Below are positions 17,274 to 26,901 of a stretch of DNA of 64,000 nt, one piece after another (positions within the stretch are counted from its first letter, which is position 1; each line of letters opens with the position of its first letter). Position numbers and translations under genes: made by a program. The notes below the pieces were generated by a model. That model did no database searches, was not told the origin of the DNA, and was given only the letters and a program-made list of their open reading frames with translations. This DNA is from Sulfitobacter sediminilitoris (GTDB taxonomy: Bacteria; Pseudomonadota; Alphaproteobacteria; Rhodobacterales; Rhodobacteraceae). The stretch spans positions 62,001 to 126,000 of the forward strand of contig NZ_JAABNT010000004.1 of assembly GCF_010667575.1 (NCBI RefSeq). The letters run 5' to 3'.

Positions 17274-18953
17274 TTACTTCTCGTCGTCGCCCTTCAGCGC
17301 CGCACCAAGGATATCGCCCAGAGACGCACCGGAGTCAGAAGAGCCATACTGCTGAACCGCTTCCTTCTCTTCGGCGATTTCGCGCGCCTTGATGGAAACG
17401 CCCAGACGGTGCGCTTTCGCGTCCACGTTCGTGATGCGCACGTCGACCTTGTCACCGATAGAGAAACGCTCTGGGCGCTGCTCGGCACGGTCACGGGAAA
17501 GGTCGGAGCGGCGGATGAAGGATTTCATGCCTTCGTATTCCACCTCGATGCCGCCTTCCTCGATGGAGGTCACGGTCACGGTCACGATGGAGCCACGCTT
17601 CACGCCGCCAACGGCTTCGGCGAACTTGTCACCGCCAACGCCCTTGATGGAGAGCGAGATACGCTCTTTCTCGACGTCAACCTCGGAGACAACTGCCTGA
17701 ACGACGTCGCCTTTGCGGTAGTCCTGAATGGCTTCTTCGCCACGCTGGTCCCAGCTGAGGTCGGAAAGGTGCACCATACCGTCGATGTCGCCGGGCAGGC
17801 CCACGAACAGACCGAATTCGGTGATGTTCTTGACTTCGCCTTCGACTTCCGTGCCCTCGGGGTGTGTTTCTGCGAACACTTCCCATGGGTTGCGCATGGT
17901 CTGCTTAAGGCCAAGGGAAACGCGGCGCTTGGCACCGTCGATCTCCAGAACCATGACTTCCACTTCCTGAGAGGTGGAGACGATCTTGCCGGGGTGCACG
18001 TTCTTCTTGGTCCAGGACATCTCGGAGACGTGGACCAGACCTTCGACACCGGGCTCCAGCTCAACAAAGGCACCGTAGTCGGTGATGTTGGTCACGCGGC
18101 CTGTGTGTACTGATTCCAGCGGATACTTCGCGGCCACCAGATCCCATGGATCTTCCTGCAGCTGCTTCATGCCAAGGCTGATGCGGTGTGTCTCTTTGTT
18201 GATCTTGATGACCTGCACCTTGATCGTCTCACCGATAGAGAGGATCTCGGATGGGTGGTTCACGCGGCGCCATGCCATGTCTGTGACGTGCAGCAGGCCG
18301 TCGACACCGCCCAGATCAACGAACGCACCGTATTCGGTGATGTTCTTGACCACACCGTCAACGGTCTGTCCTTCGGTAAGGTTACCGATGACTTCAGCAC
18401 GCTGTTCGGCACGGCTCTCTTCAAGGATCGCACGACGGGACACAACGATGTTGCCACGGCGGCGGTCCATCTTGAGGATTTGGAACGGCTGCTTGAGACC
18501 CATCAGCGGGCCAGCGTCGCGCACGGGGCGTACATCGACCTGAGAGCCGGGCAGGAACGCGACAGCGCCGCCAAGGTCCACGGTGAAACCACCTTTGACA
18601 CGGCCAAAGATCGCACCTTCGACGCGCTCTTCTGCGGCGTATGCTTTTTCCAGACGGTCCCATGCTTCTTCGCGACGGGCCATCTCGCGAGAGATAACAG
18701 CTTCACCGCGGGAGTTTTCAACCTGACGCAGGAAAACTTCGACTTCGTCGCCGACTTCGATCTTGGGTGCTTCACCCGGATCGGCAAATTCTTTCAACTC
18801 GACGCGGCCTTCCATCTTGTAGCCTACGTCGATGATGGCCTGGCCCGCTTCGATCGCGATAACCTTGCCTTTGACAACAGACCCTTCTTCGGGTGTGTCC
18901 ATTTCGAAGCTTTCTTCAAGGAGTGCTTCAAACTCGTCCATCATGTTCGCCAT
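17274..18953 (-). CDS. rpsA: 30S ribosomal protein S1
   Basis: 559 residues from the ATG at 18953 (MANMMDEFEALLEESFEMD), which fits the known N-terminus better than the longer frame to 19022. Six S1 RNA-binding domains follow one another. The repeats GRVTNITDYGAFVELEPGVEGLVHVSE, GEVKNITEFGLFVGLPGDIDG and VVKNITEYGAFVDLGGVDG (each shown here only in part of its domain) are the centres of three. The protein brings mRNAs to the ribosome. It lies between cmk and ihfB as usual, but two extra genes separate it from cmk. Confidence 0.97.
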   Translation of the reverse strand: MANMMDEFEALLEESFEMDTPEEGSVVKGKVIAIEAGQAIIDVGYKMEGRVELKEFADPGEAPKIEVGDEVEVFLRQVENSRGEAVISREMARREEAWDRLEKAYAAEERVEGAIFGRVKGGFTVDLGGAVAFLPGSQVDVRPVRDAGPLMGLKQPFQILKMDRRRGNIVVSRRAILEESRAEQRAEVIGNLTEGQTVDGVVKNITEYGAFVDLGGVDGLLHVTDMAWRRVNHPSEILSIGETIKVQVIKINKETHRISLGMKQLQEDPWDLVAAKYPLESVHTGRVTNITDYGAFVELEPGVEGLVHVSEMSWTKKNVHPGKIVSTSQEVEVMVLEIDGAKRRVSLGLKQTMRNPWEVFAETHPEGTEVEGEVKNITEFGLFVGLPGDIDGMVHLSDLSWDQRGEEAIQDYRKGDVVQAVVSEVDVEKERISLSIKGVGGDKFAEAVGGVKRGSIVTVTVTSIEEGGIEVEYEGMKSFIRRSDLSRDRAEQRPERFSIGDKVDVRITNVDAKAHRLGVSIKAREIAEEKEAVQQYGSSDSGASLGDILGAALKGDDEK

Positions 18954-19386
18954 GTAGCGTATCGTATCCTTATCAATGTGTTTCTGGCCGTGCGGTTGTC
19001 TCCGCCGGTCTGGGGTGTGCATTGGTCCGCTAGTTGGCCCTTGATCCGCAAAAGAAAGAGGGCCGGAAGACTCCGACCCTGCTCAGGATTGCGTCTCAAG
19101 GCTTGTATCCGCCCTTTAGACAGGGGGCGTATAGGACACTTTGGTCAACGCTGCAAGGGCTTCGCGCTGCGATGCCCCTAAATGGCGGCACTCCGCCTTT
19201 GCGCGGCCTCTTGGCTTCGCATTGCCAGCCAGTCAAAGCAGCAACACGCTTGCTCTCATTGTCATTTGCATCACGTTTGCAGCGTCTGCGGCCAGCGCAA
19301 TTTCGGGGCTTTGCGGCGACCGTGGGTGTCGCGCTTGCCTTGGACAGACATCAACTGGGCTGACCGGCATGCGCGACACTGTCGCT
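18954..19386. other. 433-base intergenic stretch upstream of rpsA
   Basis: No convincing reading frame on either strand. It contains the intrinsic terminator at 19051-19080. Because that terminator is about 300 bases beyond the rhodanese stop, the transcript ending there either has a long 3' region or is a separate small RNA. The bases 18954-19050 must carry the rpsA promoter and leader. Confidence 0.5.
19051..19080 (-). terminator. Rho-independent terminator upstream of rpsA
   Basis: Minus-strand stem AGGGTCGGA / TCCGGCCCT (nine pairs, one G-U) with a four-base loop, followed by CTTTCTTTTG. It would stop a minus-strand transcript about 100 bases before rpsA, and so isolates rpsA from the rhodanese gene. 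Confidence 0.75.
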
Positions 19387-19767
19387 TCAGATTTCCTCAG
19401 TCGGTCCGCCCGCTTCTTTCCAGCCGGGGAAGCCGCCGATGTTTGTCACATTGGTATAGCCCATATCCTTGAGCGTCTTACCCGACAAAGCAGCCTGCCC
19501 GCCCGCACCGCAGATCAGGTAGAGCGGCGCGTCTTTCTGAAAGATTGGATTATAGAAACCTTCCATGTTCGGATCGGCATGAAATTCGATCATGCCACGT
19601 GGCACATGATGCGCGCCCTTGATTGTACCGCTTTCCTTGATCGACGCGATGTCGCGCACGTCGATAAATGTGCCTTCGCCCTCTGCATGTTTGGCAATGG
19701 CATCCTTTGCATCCATCTTGGGGACAACGGCGTGGGCCTCTTCGAGGAAATCTTTTGCTGTCTTCAT
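19387..19767 (-). CDS. Single-domain rhodanese-like protein
   Basis: 126 residues, no signal peptide, so cytoplasmic. One rhodanese domain with TFIDVRDIASIKESG, GAHHVPRG, and the active-site loop CGAGGQAALSG beginning at Cys86. Sulfurtransferase activity is likely; the acceptor is unknown. It sits with the secreted protein at 19870 inside the otherwise conserved cmk-rpsA interval. A good AGGA ribosome site precedes the ATG. Confidence 0.9.
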   Translation of the reverse strand: MKTAKDFLEEAHAVVPKMDAKDAIAKHAEGEGTFIDVRDIASIKESGTIKGAHHVPRGMIEFHADPNMEGFYNPIFQKDAPLYLICGAGGQAALSGKTLKDMGYTNVTNIGGFPGWKEAGGPTEEI

Positions 19768-19869
19768 GGTGATCGTCCTTTCTAAATGGTCAGGCCCCGT
19801 GAAACGGGACCGCTGGTTCAGACATAGAACGCGCCAGCAAGAGCACCAGTTCCGGCACGGCGCAAAAGA

Positions 19870-20421
19870 TCAAAGAGGTTCGCCCTTCTTGCGGAGCTTT
19901 TCCAACAGCTCACGGTAAATCTTGTTGCTGTCTCCACCGCCAAAGACTGCACCTCCTCCGGTGTAGCCCGTCCCGTAGGTTCGTGCGACAGTGATGGTCT
20001 GCACCAGCCCGGAAAGGAATTCATCCTTCTCCAGCGGTGACAACGGATGAATAAACACCCCCCAAAGCTTGCCATGCGCCACAGCATACCGCGCATCAAG
20101 GGCAGCATCGAAATTGGCTTGCATCAAGCGCATCAGGTCCGCTTCTTTCAATCCGTCAGCACTGGCGATCGGGACCATGGCACGCATGCGGTCTGCGCGG
20201 GGGTCCGCGATGACGATGACCGGTATGTCCTCAAGCGTGAATTCAAGCGCGGGGCCACGCGCTATTACATCAGGGTCCAACGCCTGCACTATACTGCCCA
20301 GACGCGCCATCGTCATCGGCGGCTCTGCTGCGGGGGGGACCTCGGATTGAGGCCTGTCTGCCTCCTGCGATAAGGCAGCAACAGGCAAAAGGAACAACAA
20401 GGCGAAGAGGATACGGATCAT
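19870..20421 (-). CDS. Secreted protein of unknown function
   Basis: 183 residues. The N-terminus MIRILFALLFLLPVAALSQ is a Sec signal peptide. The mature part has an alternating beta/alpha character (ALEFTLEDIPVIVIADPRADRMRAMV, read in pieces) that recalls the YbjN / type III chaperone-like fold, but no signature was recognised. The C-terminus is glycine-rich (GTGYTGGGAVFGGGDSNKIY) and then basic. No function is proposed. It precedes the rhodanese on the same strand with a 102-base gap. Confidence 0.75.
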   Translation of the reverse strand: MIRILFALLFLLPVAALSQEADRPQSEVPPAAEPPMTMARLGSIVQALDPDVIARGPALEFTLEDIPVIVIADPRADRMRAMVPIASADGLKEADLMRLMQANFDAALDARYAVAHGKLWGVFIHPLSPLEKDEFLSGLVQTITVARTYGTGYTGGGAVFGGGDSNKIYRELLEKLRKKGEPL

Positions 20422-20717
20422 GGCAGCACTCCTTTGCCCTCAGACTAACTCTGAAACCTTTTGAAACGCGACACACCTTTGGGTGAGCAGCGGACGCGCC
20501 TCTCACGCTCCCTTAATGAATGAAGTCTACATCTCTGCCCCGGTTAACCAATCCCGCGATGTGACGGTCGCGGCATATCAGTGGTCCAATGTCCGATCCC
20601 GGACACCTGAACCGCGCGCATCACCGGGGACACCCGGACAGGAACAGGACCCACCCATCGGGGCGGCGCCGCTTCTTTCAGATGTTTACCAAGGTTGGCT
20701 TTCTTGCCATCCGACAA

Positions 20718-21347
20718 TCAGGTACCGGTATCCCGCTTGGCCTCGATCAGGGCCACAGCGGCCGCAACCGCGTCCGCGATCTTCATCTCAGTTGTGTCAA
20801 TCTCCACAGCATCGTCGGCAGCGCGCAATGGGGCGTCAACGCGGCCCATGTCCCGCTCATCCCGCGCATGCACGTCGGCCAGCACATCCTCAAAAGTTGT
20901 CTGGATCCCCTTTTCCGTCAATTCGGCAAAGCGCCGGCGCGCACGTACCACCGCATCCGCAATCACGAAAAGCTTCACCTGCGCCGCAGGACAAATGACC
21001 GTGCCGATGTCGCGCCCGTCCAACACAGCCCCCCCTGCACGCGCGGCAAAGCTGCGCTGAAAATCCACCAGCGCCGCGCGTACCTCCGGCAATGCCGCAA
21101 CCTTGCTTGCCTCCTGTGCGATTTCGGGCGTGCGCAGGGCATCGCTGTCCAGATCTTCGGGGACCAGCGCCCGTGCTGCCGCCACCGGTTCAATCCCAAG
21201 CAAGACCTTGGCCCCGACCGCACGATAAAGCAGCCCGGTATCCAGATGCGCAAAGCCAAAATGTTCTGCAACTGCTTTGGAAATCGTGCCCTTGCCAGAC
21301 GCCGCTGGCCCATCGATGGCTACGGTGAATCCCCGCGTCGTACTCAT
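20718..21347 (-). CDS. cmk: Cytidylate kinase
   Basis: 209 residues. It phosphorylates CMP and dCMP. Walker A is [10 protein letters not shown] (about residues 12-21). [17 protein letters not shown] is the NMP-binding part; [19 protein letters not shown] is also conserved. The start overlaps the stop of the upstream membrane-protein gene by four bases, so aroA, the membrane protein and cmk are translationally coupled. The 296 bases after its stop (20422-20717) hold no recognised gene. Confidence 0.96.
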   Translation of the reverse strand: MSTTRGFTVAIDGPAASGKGTISKAVAEHFGFAHLDTGLLYRAVGAKVLLGIEPVAAARALVPEDLDSDALRTPEIAQEASKVAALPEVRAALVDFQRSFAARAGGAVLDGRDIGTVICPAAQVKLFVIADAVVRARRRFAELTEKGIQTTFEDVLADVHARDERDMGRVDAPLRAADDAVEIDTTEMKIADAVAAAVALIEAKRDTGT

Positions 21348-21850
21348 GTGGTTACCTCATTCTTCGGGACCATGCGCCATGCCCAAATACATACCAGCGC
21401 GGCAAGGCCCAGCGAAATCCACTTGCCCATGGTATAGGTGCTGGCCTGCTTGATCGCAGCCTCTGCCACCTCAGGCCCGGACCACAACAGATAAGCGACC
21501 GCAGCGTTCTCCGACAGATCAAAAACCAGATACACACCGGGCGAGACCGCAGCCAGAACTCGCAATGGCTTGGCGGCCCCACTTGCCTGCGTCCAGATGA
21601 ACCCGCCCAAGGTCAGCGCCAGGATGATCGGAAACACCGTGTCGAGCCAGCGAAACAGCCCCAGATAAAGCGCTGTCTGCTCAGACGTCAAAGCCGTCAG
21701 ATAGGCGCGGGCGGTTTCGGCCGAATAGCCAGTGAGATAGCTATCGAAAACAGAATGCCCCGATGGCTCAAGCCATCCCTTCGTCAACAGCCCAAGGGCG
21801 ACAAACAGACCAACCGACAGGGCTGTCAGTATGGGCAGAAGGCGGCTCAC
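21344..21850 (-). CDS. Four-helix membrane protein of unknown function
   Basis: 168 residues with about four hydrophobic helices (near 5-25, 62-86, 95-119 and 143-161). No catalytic motif is visible. It overlaps both aroA (4 bases) and cmk (4 bases), so it is tightly built into a housekeeping operon. Such a gene between aroA and cmk is worth comparing across Rhodobacterales. Function unknown. Confidence 0.8.
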   Translation of the reverse strand: MSRLLPILTALSVGLFVALGLLTKGWLEPSGHSVFDSYLTGYSAETARAYLTALTSEQTALYLGLFRWLDTVFPIILALTLGGFIWTQASGAAKPLRVLAAVSPGVYLVFDLSENAAVAYLLWSGPEVAEAAIKQASTYTMGKWISLGLAALVCIWAWRMVPKNEVTT

Positions 21851-23199
21851 CCTGCTTCGCGGCTGACATCTGCGCCCAGATCGCGCATCAGAGGTTCGAA
21901 AATCGGGAAGGACGTCGCGATCGGTCCGCCATCATCCACATGCACCGGATTTTGCGCAGCCATGCCCAGGATCAGGAATGACATTGCGATGCGGTGATCA
22001 AGGTGGCTGGCGCAGGTTGCCCCACCGGGCACATTGCCGTGGCCCTTGCCTGTGACGATCCACCAGTCGGGCCCGTCTTCGACCTCGATCCCGTTCGCAC
22101 GCAAGCCCGTCGCCATGGCATCGATGCGGTCGCTTTCCTTGACACGCAGTTCCTTGACGCCGCGCATCACGGTCTGGCCGCTCGCGTAAGACGCGACAAC
22201 CGATAGCACGGGATATTCGTCGATCATCGATGCGGCCCGTTCTGGCGGCACCTCAATACCTTTCAGATCGGGAGAGAACCGTGCGCGCAAGTCAGCCACC
22301 GGCTCGCCCCCCTCCTCGCGCTCGTTCTCGTACACAAGGTCCGCGCCCATTTCGCGGAGCATGGTGAACAGGCCCGCACGCGTCGGGTTCAGACCGATGC
22401 CCGGCACCAGCACGTCGGAGCCCGGCACGATCAGTGCCGCACAGACCGGGAACGCCGCCGAAGACGGGTCGCGCGGCACTTCGATGTGCTGTGCCGTCAG
22501 CTCCGGTTGCCCGGTAAGCGTGATCACCCGACCTTCTTCAGTCTCTTCCACCGATATCTCTGCGCCAAAACCGGCCAACATGCGTTCGGTATGATCGCGT
22601 GTCGCCTCTGCCTCGATCACGACAGTCTGGCCCGGCGCGTTCAAGCCCGCCAGCAGCACCGCCGATTTCACCTGCGCCGAAGGCACCGGCACGGTATAGC
22701 GCACCGGCACCGGTTCGCGCGCACCGACCAGCGTCATCGGCAGCCGCCCGCCGCTGCGCCCCACCGCCTGACAGCCAAACAGCGCCAGGGGGTCGGTGAC
22801 CCGCGCCATGGGGCGGCCGTTCAGGCTGGCATCACCCGTGAAGGTCGCCGTGATTGGTGAGGTCGCCATTGACCCCATGATCAGCCGCACACCAGTGCCT
22901 GAATTGCCGCAATCGATCACCTGATCGGGTTCGGCAAATCCGCCGACACCGACACCCTGCACGGACCAGCGCCCGCCACCATGATTAGTCACCTCGGCAC
23001 CAAAGGCCCGCATCGCCTTGGCCGTGTCCAATACGTCCTGCCCTTCCAGCAACCCCTCGATGGTGGTCTCGCCCACGCACATCGCACCAAGGATCAACGA
23101 CCGATGCGAGATCGACTTGTCGCCCGGTACTTCTGCAGTCCCGGTAAGCGGCCCACAGGCCACAGATTTCATTGGAATTGGATCACCGTGGCCCGACAT
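21847..23199 (-). CDS. aroA: 3-phosphoshikimate 1-carboxyvinyltransferase (EPSP synthase)
   Basis: 450 residues, normal length. It joins phosphoenolpyruvate to shikimate 3-phosphate in aromatic amino acid synthesis. Seen: [29 protein letters not shown] and [14 protein letters not shown]. At the phosphoenolpyruvate site, [16 protein letters not shown] carries an R-P-M segment. The start [10 protein letters not shown] is the one shared by roseobacter AroA proteins. First gene of the aroA-cmk unit. Confidence 0.97.
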   Translation of the reverse strand: MSGHGDPIPMKSVACGPLTGTAEVPGDKSISHRSLILGAMCVGETTIEGLLEGQDVLDTAKAMRAFGAEVTNHGGGRWSVQGVGVGGFAEPDQVIDCGNSGTGVRLIMGSMATSPITATFTGDASLNGRPMARVTDPLALFGCQAVGRSGGRLPMTLVGAREPVPVRYTVPVPSAQVKSAVLLAGLNAPGQTVVIEAEATRDHTERMLAGFGAEISVEETEEGRVITLTGQPELTAQHIEVPRDPSSAAFPVCAALIVPGSDVLVPGIGLNPTRAGLFTMLREMGADLVYENEREEGGEPVADLRARFSPDLKGIEVPPERAASMIDEYPVLSVVASYASGQTVMRGVKELRVKESDRIDAMATGLRANGIEVEDGPDWWIVTGKGHGNVPGGATCASHLDHRIAMSFLILGMAAQNPVHVDDGGPIATSFPIFEPLMRDLGADVSREAG

Positions 23200-23371
23200 G
23201 TTAGCGCCCTCACTTCGTTCACCAGCCTTCTAGACCAGCCGAAAGGCACCGTCCATGCCAAGGCGCACAGGCACGGCGCTCTTTTTGGCCGAACTGCTGC
23301 GTGGTGTTGCCAGACACTCACATTCCGATCTCTCAGAAAAGATCGGTAATATCGCGCTCGCAACGGCCCGC

Positions 23372-24082
23372 TTAATCGGGTTCCACGCGCCTAAAGGTCA
23401 GGTAGTGCGGCACCCGCCCTTCGCGCAGCGCCTTTTGTTCGTACCGCGTGGACAGCCAGTCATCCCATGGTTCGCGCCAGTCTCCGGGCCGTTCGGCCAA
23501 CCACTCAAAACCAAAGCGCGGCACCTCTTCCAGCGTCTGCCGCACGTAGTCCTCGATATCCGTGGCGACCCTGAAAATCGCACCGGGTTTCAGCACGCGC
23601 GCCAGCGGCACCAGATGTTCTTCGGTCACAAAGCGGCGTCGGTGATGCCGCGCCTTGGGCCACGGATCGGGGTAAAGCAGGAAGGCGCGGTCAATCGATG
23701 CTTCCGGCAGCACGTCCATCAGATCACGGGCATCGCCGGGATGCACCGCCACGTTCTCAACACCCGCACGGCGCAGCTTGCCCAGCAGCATCGCCACACC
23801 GTTGATATAGGGCTCACAGCCGATGATCCCGACATCCGGGTTCTGTGCGGCCTGGTGCACCATGTGCTCCCCTCCGCCAAAGCCGACCTCAAGCCAGACC
23901 GGCTTACCCCCAAAGAGCTGGTCCAGATCCAGCGGTGTGCGTTCGGGGTTCTCTTCCCAACTCACAGGGCCGGGCGACAGGCCTGCCAGGTCCTCCTCAA
24001 GATAGCCCCTTTGGGATTGCTTGAGGGTCTTGCCTTTGAGGCGTCCATAGAAATTGCGGCGGGGGCGGTTCGGTGTGTTCAT
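23372..24082 (-). CDS. trmB: tRNA (guanine-N7-)-methyltransferase
   Basis: 236 residues from the ATG at 24082 (MNTPNRPRRNFYGRLKG); the frame to 24124 adds an unlikely leader. It methylates G46 of tRNAs. The SAM-binding motif is WLEVGFGGGEHM. The family motif DPWPKARHHRRRFV is present, and NPDVGIIGCEPYINGV carries the acidic adenosine-binding residue. It lies 172 bases upstream of aroA; a short inverted repeat (CCGATCT/AGATCGG, 23325-23346) follows its stop. Confidence 0.96.
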   Translation of the reverse strand: MNTPNRPRRNFYGRLKGKTLKQSQRGYLEEDLAGLSPGPVSWEENPERTPLDLDQLFGGKPVWLEVGFGGGEHMVHQAAQNPDVGIIGCEPYINGVAMLLGKLRRAGVENVAVHPGDARDLMDVLPEASIDRAFLLYPDPWPKARHHRRRFVTEEHLVPLARVLKPGAIFRVATDIEDYVRQTLEEVPRFGFEWLAERPGDWREPWDDWLSTRYEQKALREGRVPHYLTFRRVEPD

Positions 24083-24189
24083 GGCCGGGGCTTTACCCCG
24101 CTGGCACAGGCGCTGCAATGGCACGGAATTAAGTTGCGATTAAGAAGCTGGCGCTAAGCTGTGCCAGACCCCAAGAACAGGATGCCTTA

Positions 24190-24966
24190 ATGCCCGCTGC
24201 CCTCTCCAAACCGCTTCTTTTGTCGGGAAAGTCCGGCAAGGGGCAGCCGGTCCCCGTGCTGATCCTCGATGATGAACGATTTGACCGGCATCGGCTGGCA
24301 CGGCTTTGTTCCGGGCTCGAATTTCCCTGCGCCGTCAGCAACGCCAAAACGCTGGACGAATTCGCACTGCATCTGGAACAGGTCAGCTTCCACCTTATCC
24401 TTGTGGATTACATGTTGCCCGATGGCACCGGTCTTGATGCGCTACACATGGTCAGGCTGAACTCTCGCAATCTCAATGCCGCGACACTGATGATATCCGG
24501 TCAAGCCAAAGCAGGTGTCACACAAGAGGCTGAGGCCCTCGGTTGCGCGGGCTATCTGACCAAGGATGATCTTTCACCAAGCAGATTTGCCGCAGCTGTG
24601 AAAAAAGCACTGGCCTCTGTTGCCACGCCGATCCCCACGTCCAAGCAGAACTATCCGGTTGATGAGGTGGAGCAGCTGATGTCGATCTGTGCGGCCCATT
24701 GCGCACGGGACGTCAAACCGATGATCAGCCGAATGATGCGCCAGATTCGCGACATGCGCAGCAGCCGCGACAATGCGGATGCACCAGACCTCCAGGCGCT
24801 GGAACAGAACTGCCTGACCCTTTGGGCCTACCTGATCAAGATGGAACGGGAAGACGGGGCCGAACTGATGTCAGAACTCGTCCACAACCTGCTTGTTACT
24901 GAGGCACCCGCACCCTCGGGCAAACCTTCCAAGCCTCCCTCGCCCTTTGGCCGTCGGCCGCATTAG
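24190..24966 (+). CDS. Orphan response regulator with helical C-terminal region
   Basis: 258 residues. The receiver domain (about 21-140) is complete: Asp28-Asp29, phospho-acceptor Asp73 in LVDYMLPDGTG, Ser103 in MISGQ, and Lys125 in GYLTKDD. The remaining 110 residues are helical, with no DNA-binding, GGDEF, EAL or HATPase motif, and end in a Pro/Ser-rich tail. No kinase gene is adjacent. The C-terminal helices could be a protein-interaction or phosphotransfer-like module, but no clear histidine motif was found. Confidence 0.82.
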   Translation: MPAALSKPLLLSGKSGKGQPVPVLILDDERFDRHRLARLCSGLEFPCAVSNAKTLDEFALHLEQVSFHLILVDYMLPDGTGLDALHMVRLNSRNLNAATLMISGQAKAGVTQEAEALGCAGYLTKDDLSPSRFAAAVKKALASVATPIPTSKQNYPVDEVEQLMSICAAHCARDVKPMISRMMRQIRDMRSSRDNADAPDLQALEQNCLTLWAYLIKMEREDGAELMSELVHNLLVTEAPAPSGKPSKPPSPFGRRPH

Positions 24967-24983
24967 CGTGAGATGACTTTGCC

Positions 24984-25631
24984 TCACTCTGTCAGCACCC
25001 CTGCGGCCATCAACACCGCGCGGTACGGGAACCAGAGCGTCGTGTCCGGTTTGCGGATTGTCCGTATGGCAAATTCGGCATCGACCCCGCGAGATACCAT
25101 ATAGGCAAGCCTGTTATAGGTCTCGGTCTGCGTGTCCTGATACATCCATTCGGCAAACTCGAACGGGGTCTCCCATTCGTAGCGTTCGCGGTTGTCGTCA
25201 TAGTATTGCTGAACCGCCTCTGCATCCCACGACAACTGGTGAAAGCCGATCCGCGCGCCACGCGCCATCGTGCGTTTGGCACCACCCAGAAAAACCGGCA
25301 CACAAGAGCTTTCGCAGGTCTCTGCGATATGCGTGTCCAGTTCGAAGTCTATGACCAGCGCGGCCAATTCCATCGACGCATAATGCCCGCCACCGGTTGA
25401 GTGTATCACCAGCTCAGACACCTCCGGATGGTCGCGCAGCAAGCTGCGCATCTCATCCACATCATCGCCACGGATGTCCTGCTGTTCTCCGTCAACCGGG
25501 GTCACAGTGTCATAGACCAACTGCTGACCCGCGACTGTGAAACGGTCTGCCCGGGCATCAGCAGGGAAGAATAGACACATCAACAGCGCGAGGGAGACAC
25601 TCCATTGCGCTGCCGATCTGCCATAGACCAT
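24984..25631 (-). CDS. Secreted ClpP-like (COG3904-type) protein
   Basis: 215 residues with a signal peptide (about 1-29, ending PADARADR). The mature part resembles predicted periplasmic proteins of the ClpP/crotonase fold: VIHSTGGGHYASMELAALV (about 75-93), then CESSCVPVFLGGAKR with Ser109 between cysteines 106 and 110, then ARIGFHQ with His131. Ser109 and His131 are the plausible catalytic pair; the cysteines may form a disulfide. Activity is unproven. It starts three bases after the metK stop region, so it is probably read from the metK transcript and indirectly under the SAM/SAH element. Confidence 0.75.
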   Translation of the reverse strand: MVYGRSAAQWSVSLALLMCLFFPADARADRFTVAGQQLVYDTVTPVDGEQQDIRGDDVDEMRSLLRDHPEVSELVIHSTGGGHYASMELAALVIDFELDTHIAETCESSCVPVFLGGAKRTMARGARIGFHQLSWDAEAVQQYYDDNRERYEWETPFEFAEWMYQDTQTETYNRLAYMVSRGVDAEFAIRTIRKPDTTLWFPYRAVLMAAGVLTE

Positions 25632-25634
25632 GTG

Positions 25635-26816
25635 TCAGACCGCTGACCTGAGCGCGTCGGCCAGATCTGTCTTCTCCCAAGAGAAACCACCGTCCTCGTC
25701 CGGTTCCCGGCCAAAGTGACCGTAGGCTGCCGTGCGTTGATAAATTGGCTTGTTCAACTGAAGGTGCTCGCGGATGCCCCTTGGTGTCAGGCTCATCACC
25801 TTGCGGATCGCCAGTTCGACCTCTGCATCATCAACCTCGCCGGTGCCGAAGGTATCGCAGTAGATCGACAGCGGCTCGCTCACCCCGATCGCATAGCTCA
25901 GCTGGATGGTGCACTTTTTAGCCATGCCAGCCGCGACCACGTTCTTGGCCAGATAGCGCGCCGCATAGGCGGCGGAGCGGTCCACCTTGGTCGGGTCTTT
26001 GCCCGAAAAGGCGCCCCCGCCGTGCGGCGCGGCACCACCATAGGTATCAACGATAATCTTGCGCCCGGTCAGGCCCGCATCGCCGTCAGGTCCGCCAATC
26101 ACGAAAACGCCTGTCGGGTTCACATGCCATTTGGTGTCGCTGTCGATCCAGCCATCGGGCAGTACGTCGCGGATGTAAGGTTCCACGATGGCGCGGATGT
26201 CATCACTGGTCTGATCTTCGCTTTCGTGCTGAGTGGACAGGACGATTGAGGATACACCAACGGGTTTGCCCCCCTCGTAACGCACCGAAAGCTGGCTTTT
26301 GGCATCGGGCCGAAGCGTGGGTTCGGTGCCATCCTTGCGGACCTCTGCAAGACGGCGCAGGATGGCATGGGCATAGTGGATAGGCGCTGGCATCAATTGC
26401 TCGGTTTCATCCGTCGCATAGCCAAACATGATGCCCTGATCGCCTGCGCCCTCATCCTTGTTCTCGGCCGCGTTTACGCCTTGAGCAATATGCGCAGACT
26501 GCTCGTGCAGCAGGTTCGTGATCTCGCAGGTCGCGTGGTGAAACTTGTCCTGCTCGTACCCGATATCCTTGATACAGGCGCGCGCAATGTCCTCGATCTT
26601 GTCCATGTATTCGGCAAGCTTGGCCTGATCGCTTAGGCCCACCTCACCACCGATGACCACGCGGTCAGTGGTGGCAAATGTCTCTGCCGCGACACGCGCC
26701 TCCGGTTCTTCGCTCAGGAAGGTGTCGAGGATCGCGTCCGAGATGCGATCACATACCTTGTCAGGGTGTCCTTCCGAGACGGACTCGGAGGTGAAAACGT
26801 AGTTCTGTCGGGACAT
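25635..26816 (-). CDS. metK: S-adenosylmethionine synthetase
   Basis: 393 residues. Makes SAM from methionine and ATP. Seen: [16 protein letters not shown] at the N-terminus, [12 protein letters not shown] (about residue 119), and [19 protein letters not shown] (about 262). The leader forms a SAM/SAH-type riboswitch whose pseudoknot covers the GGAG ribosome site five bases before the ATG, so translation should fall when SAM or SAH is high. The ClpP-like gene follows directly. Confidence 0.98.
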   Translation of the reverse strand: MSRQNYVFTSESVSEGHPDKVCDRISDAILDTFLSEEPEARVAAETFATTDRVVIGGEVGLSDQAKLAEYMDKIEDIARACIKDIGYEQDKFHHATCEITNLLHEQSAHIAQGVNAAENKDEGAGDQGIMFGYATDETEQLMPAPIHYAHAILRRLAEVRKDGTEPTLRPDAKSQLSVRYEGGKPVGVSSIVLSTQHESEDQTSDDIRAIVEPYIRDVLPDGWIDSDTKWHVNPTGVFVIGGPDGDAGLTGRKIIVDTYGGAAPHGGGAFSGKDPTKVDRSAAYAARYLAKNVVAAGMAKKCTIQLSYAIGVSEPLSIYCDTFGTGEVDDAEVELAIRKVMSLTPRGIREHLQLNKPIYQRTAAYGHFGREPDEDGGFSWEKTDLADALRSAV

Positions 26817-26819
26817 ATC

Positions 26820-26866
26820 TGCTCCAATAAAAATGACGTGCCACGTCAGGAAGCCGTTGTGGCACC
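26820..26866 (-). promoter_or_regulatory. SAM/SAH riboswitch upstream of metK
   Basis: On the minus strand the leader has a perfect seven-pair stem, GTGCCAC (26859-26865) with GTGGCAC (26838-26844). The loop contains AACGGCTTCCTGAC, and ATTGGAGCA follows. GCTTC in the loop can pair with GGAGC (one U-G), forming an H-type pseudoknot that buries the ribosome site. The conserved strings CAACGGCTTCCTG and ATTGGAGCA and the metK position match the SAM/SAH class as I know it from Rhodobacterales. Confidence 0.92.
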
Positions 26867-26871
26867 GATGC

Positions 26872-26890
26872 GCTCTGGCTTACCCAGAGC
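26872..26890 (-). terminator. Hairpin between lnt and metK
   Basis: GCTCTGG and CCAGAGC pair around a five-base loop just after the lnt stop and immediately upstream of the riboswitch. There is no U-tract, so it may be a weak terminator or an mRNA stability element. Confidence 0.35.
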
Positions 26891-26901
26891 ATTTAAGGGG
26901 G

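Noticed and set aside
18186-19181. 331-codon open frame on the plus strand
   Set aside because: Antisense to rpsA; no motif and no ribosome site.
23325-23346. CCGATCT/AGATCGG hairpin as the trmB terminator
   Set aside because: Seven pairs but no U-tract on either strand; not strong enough to list as a terminator.
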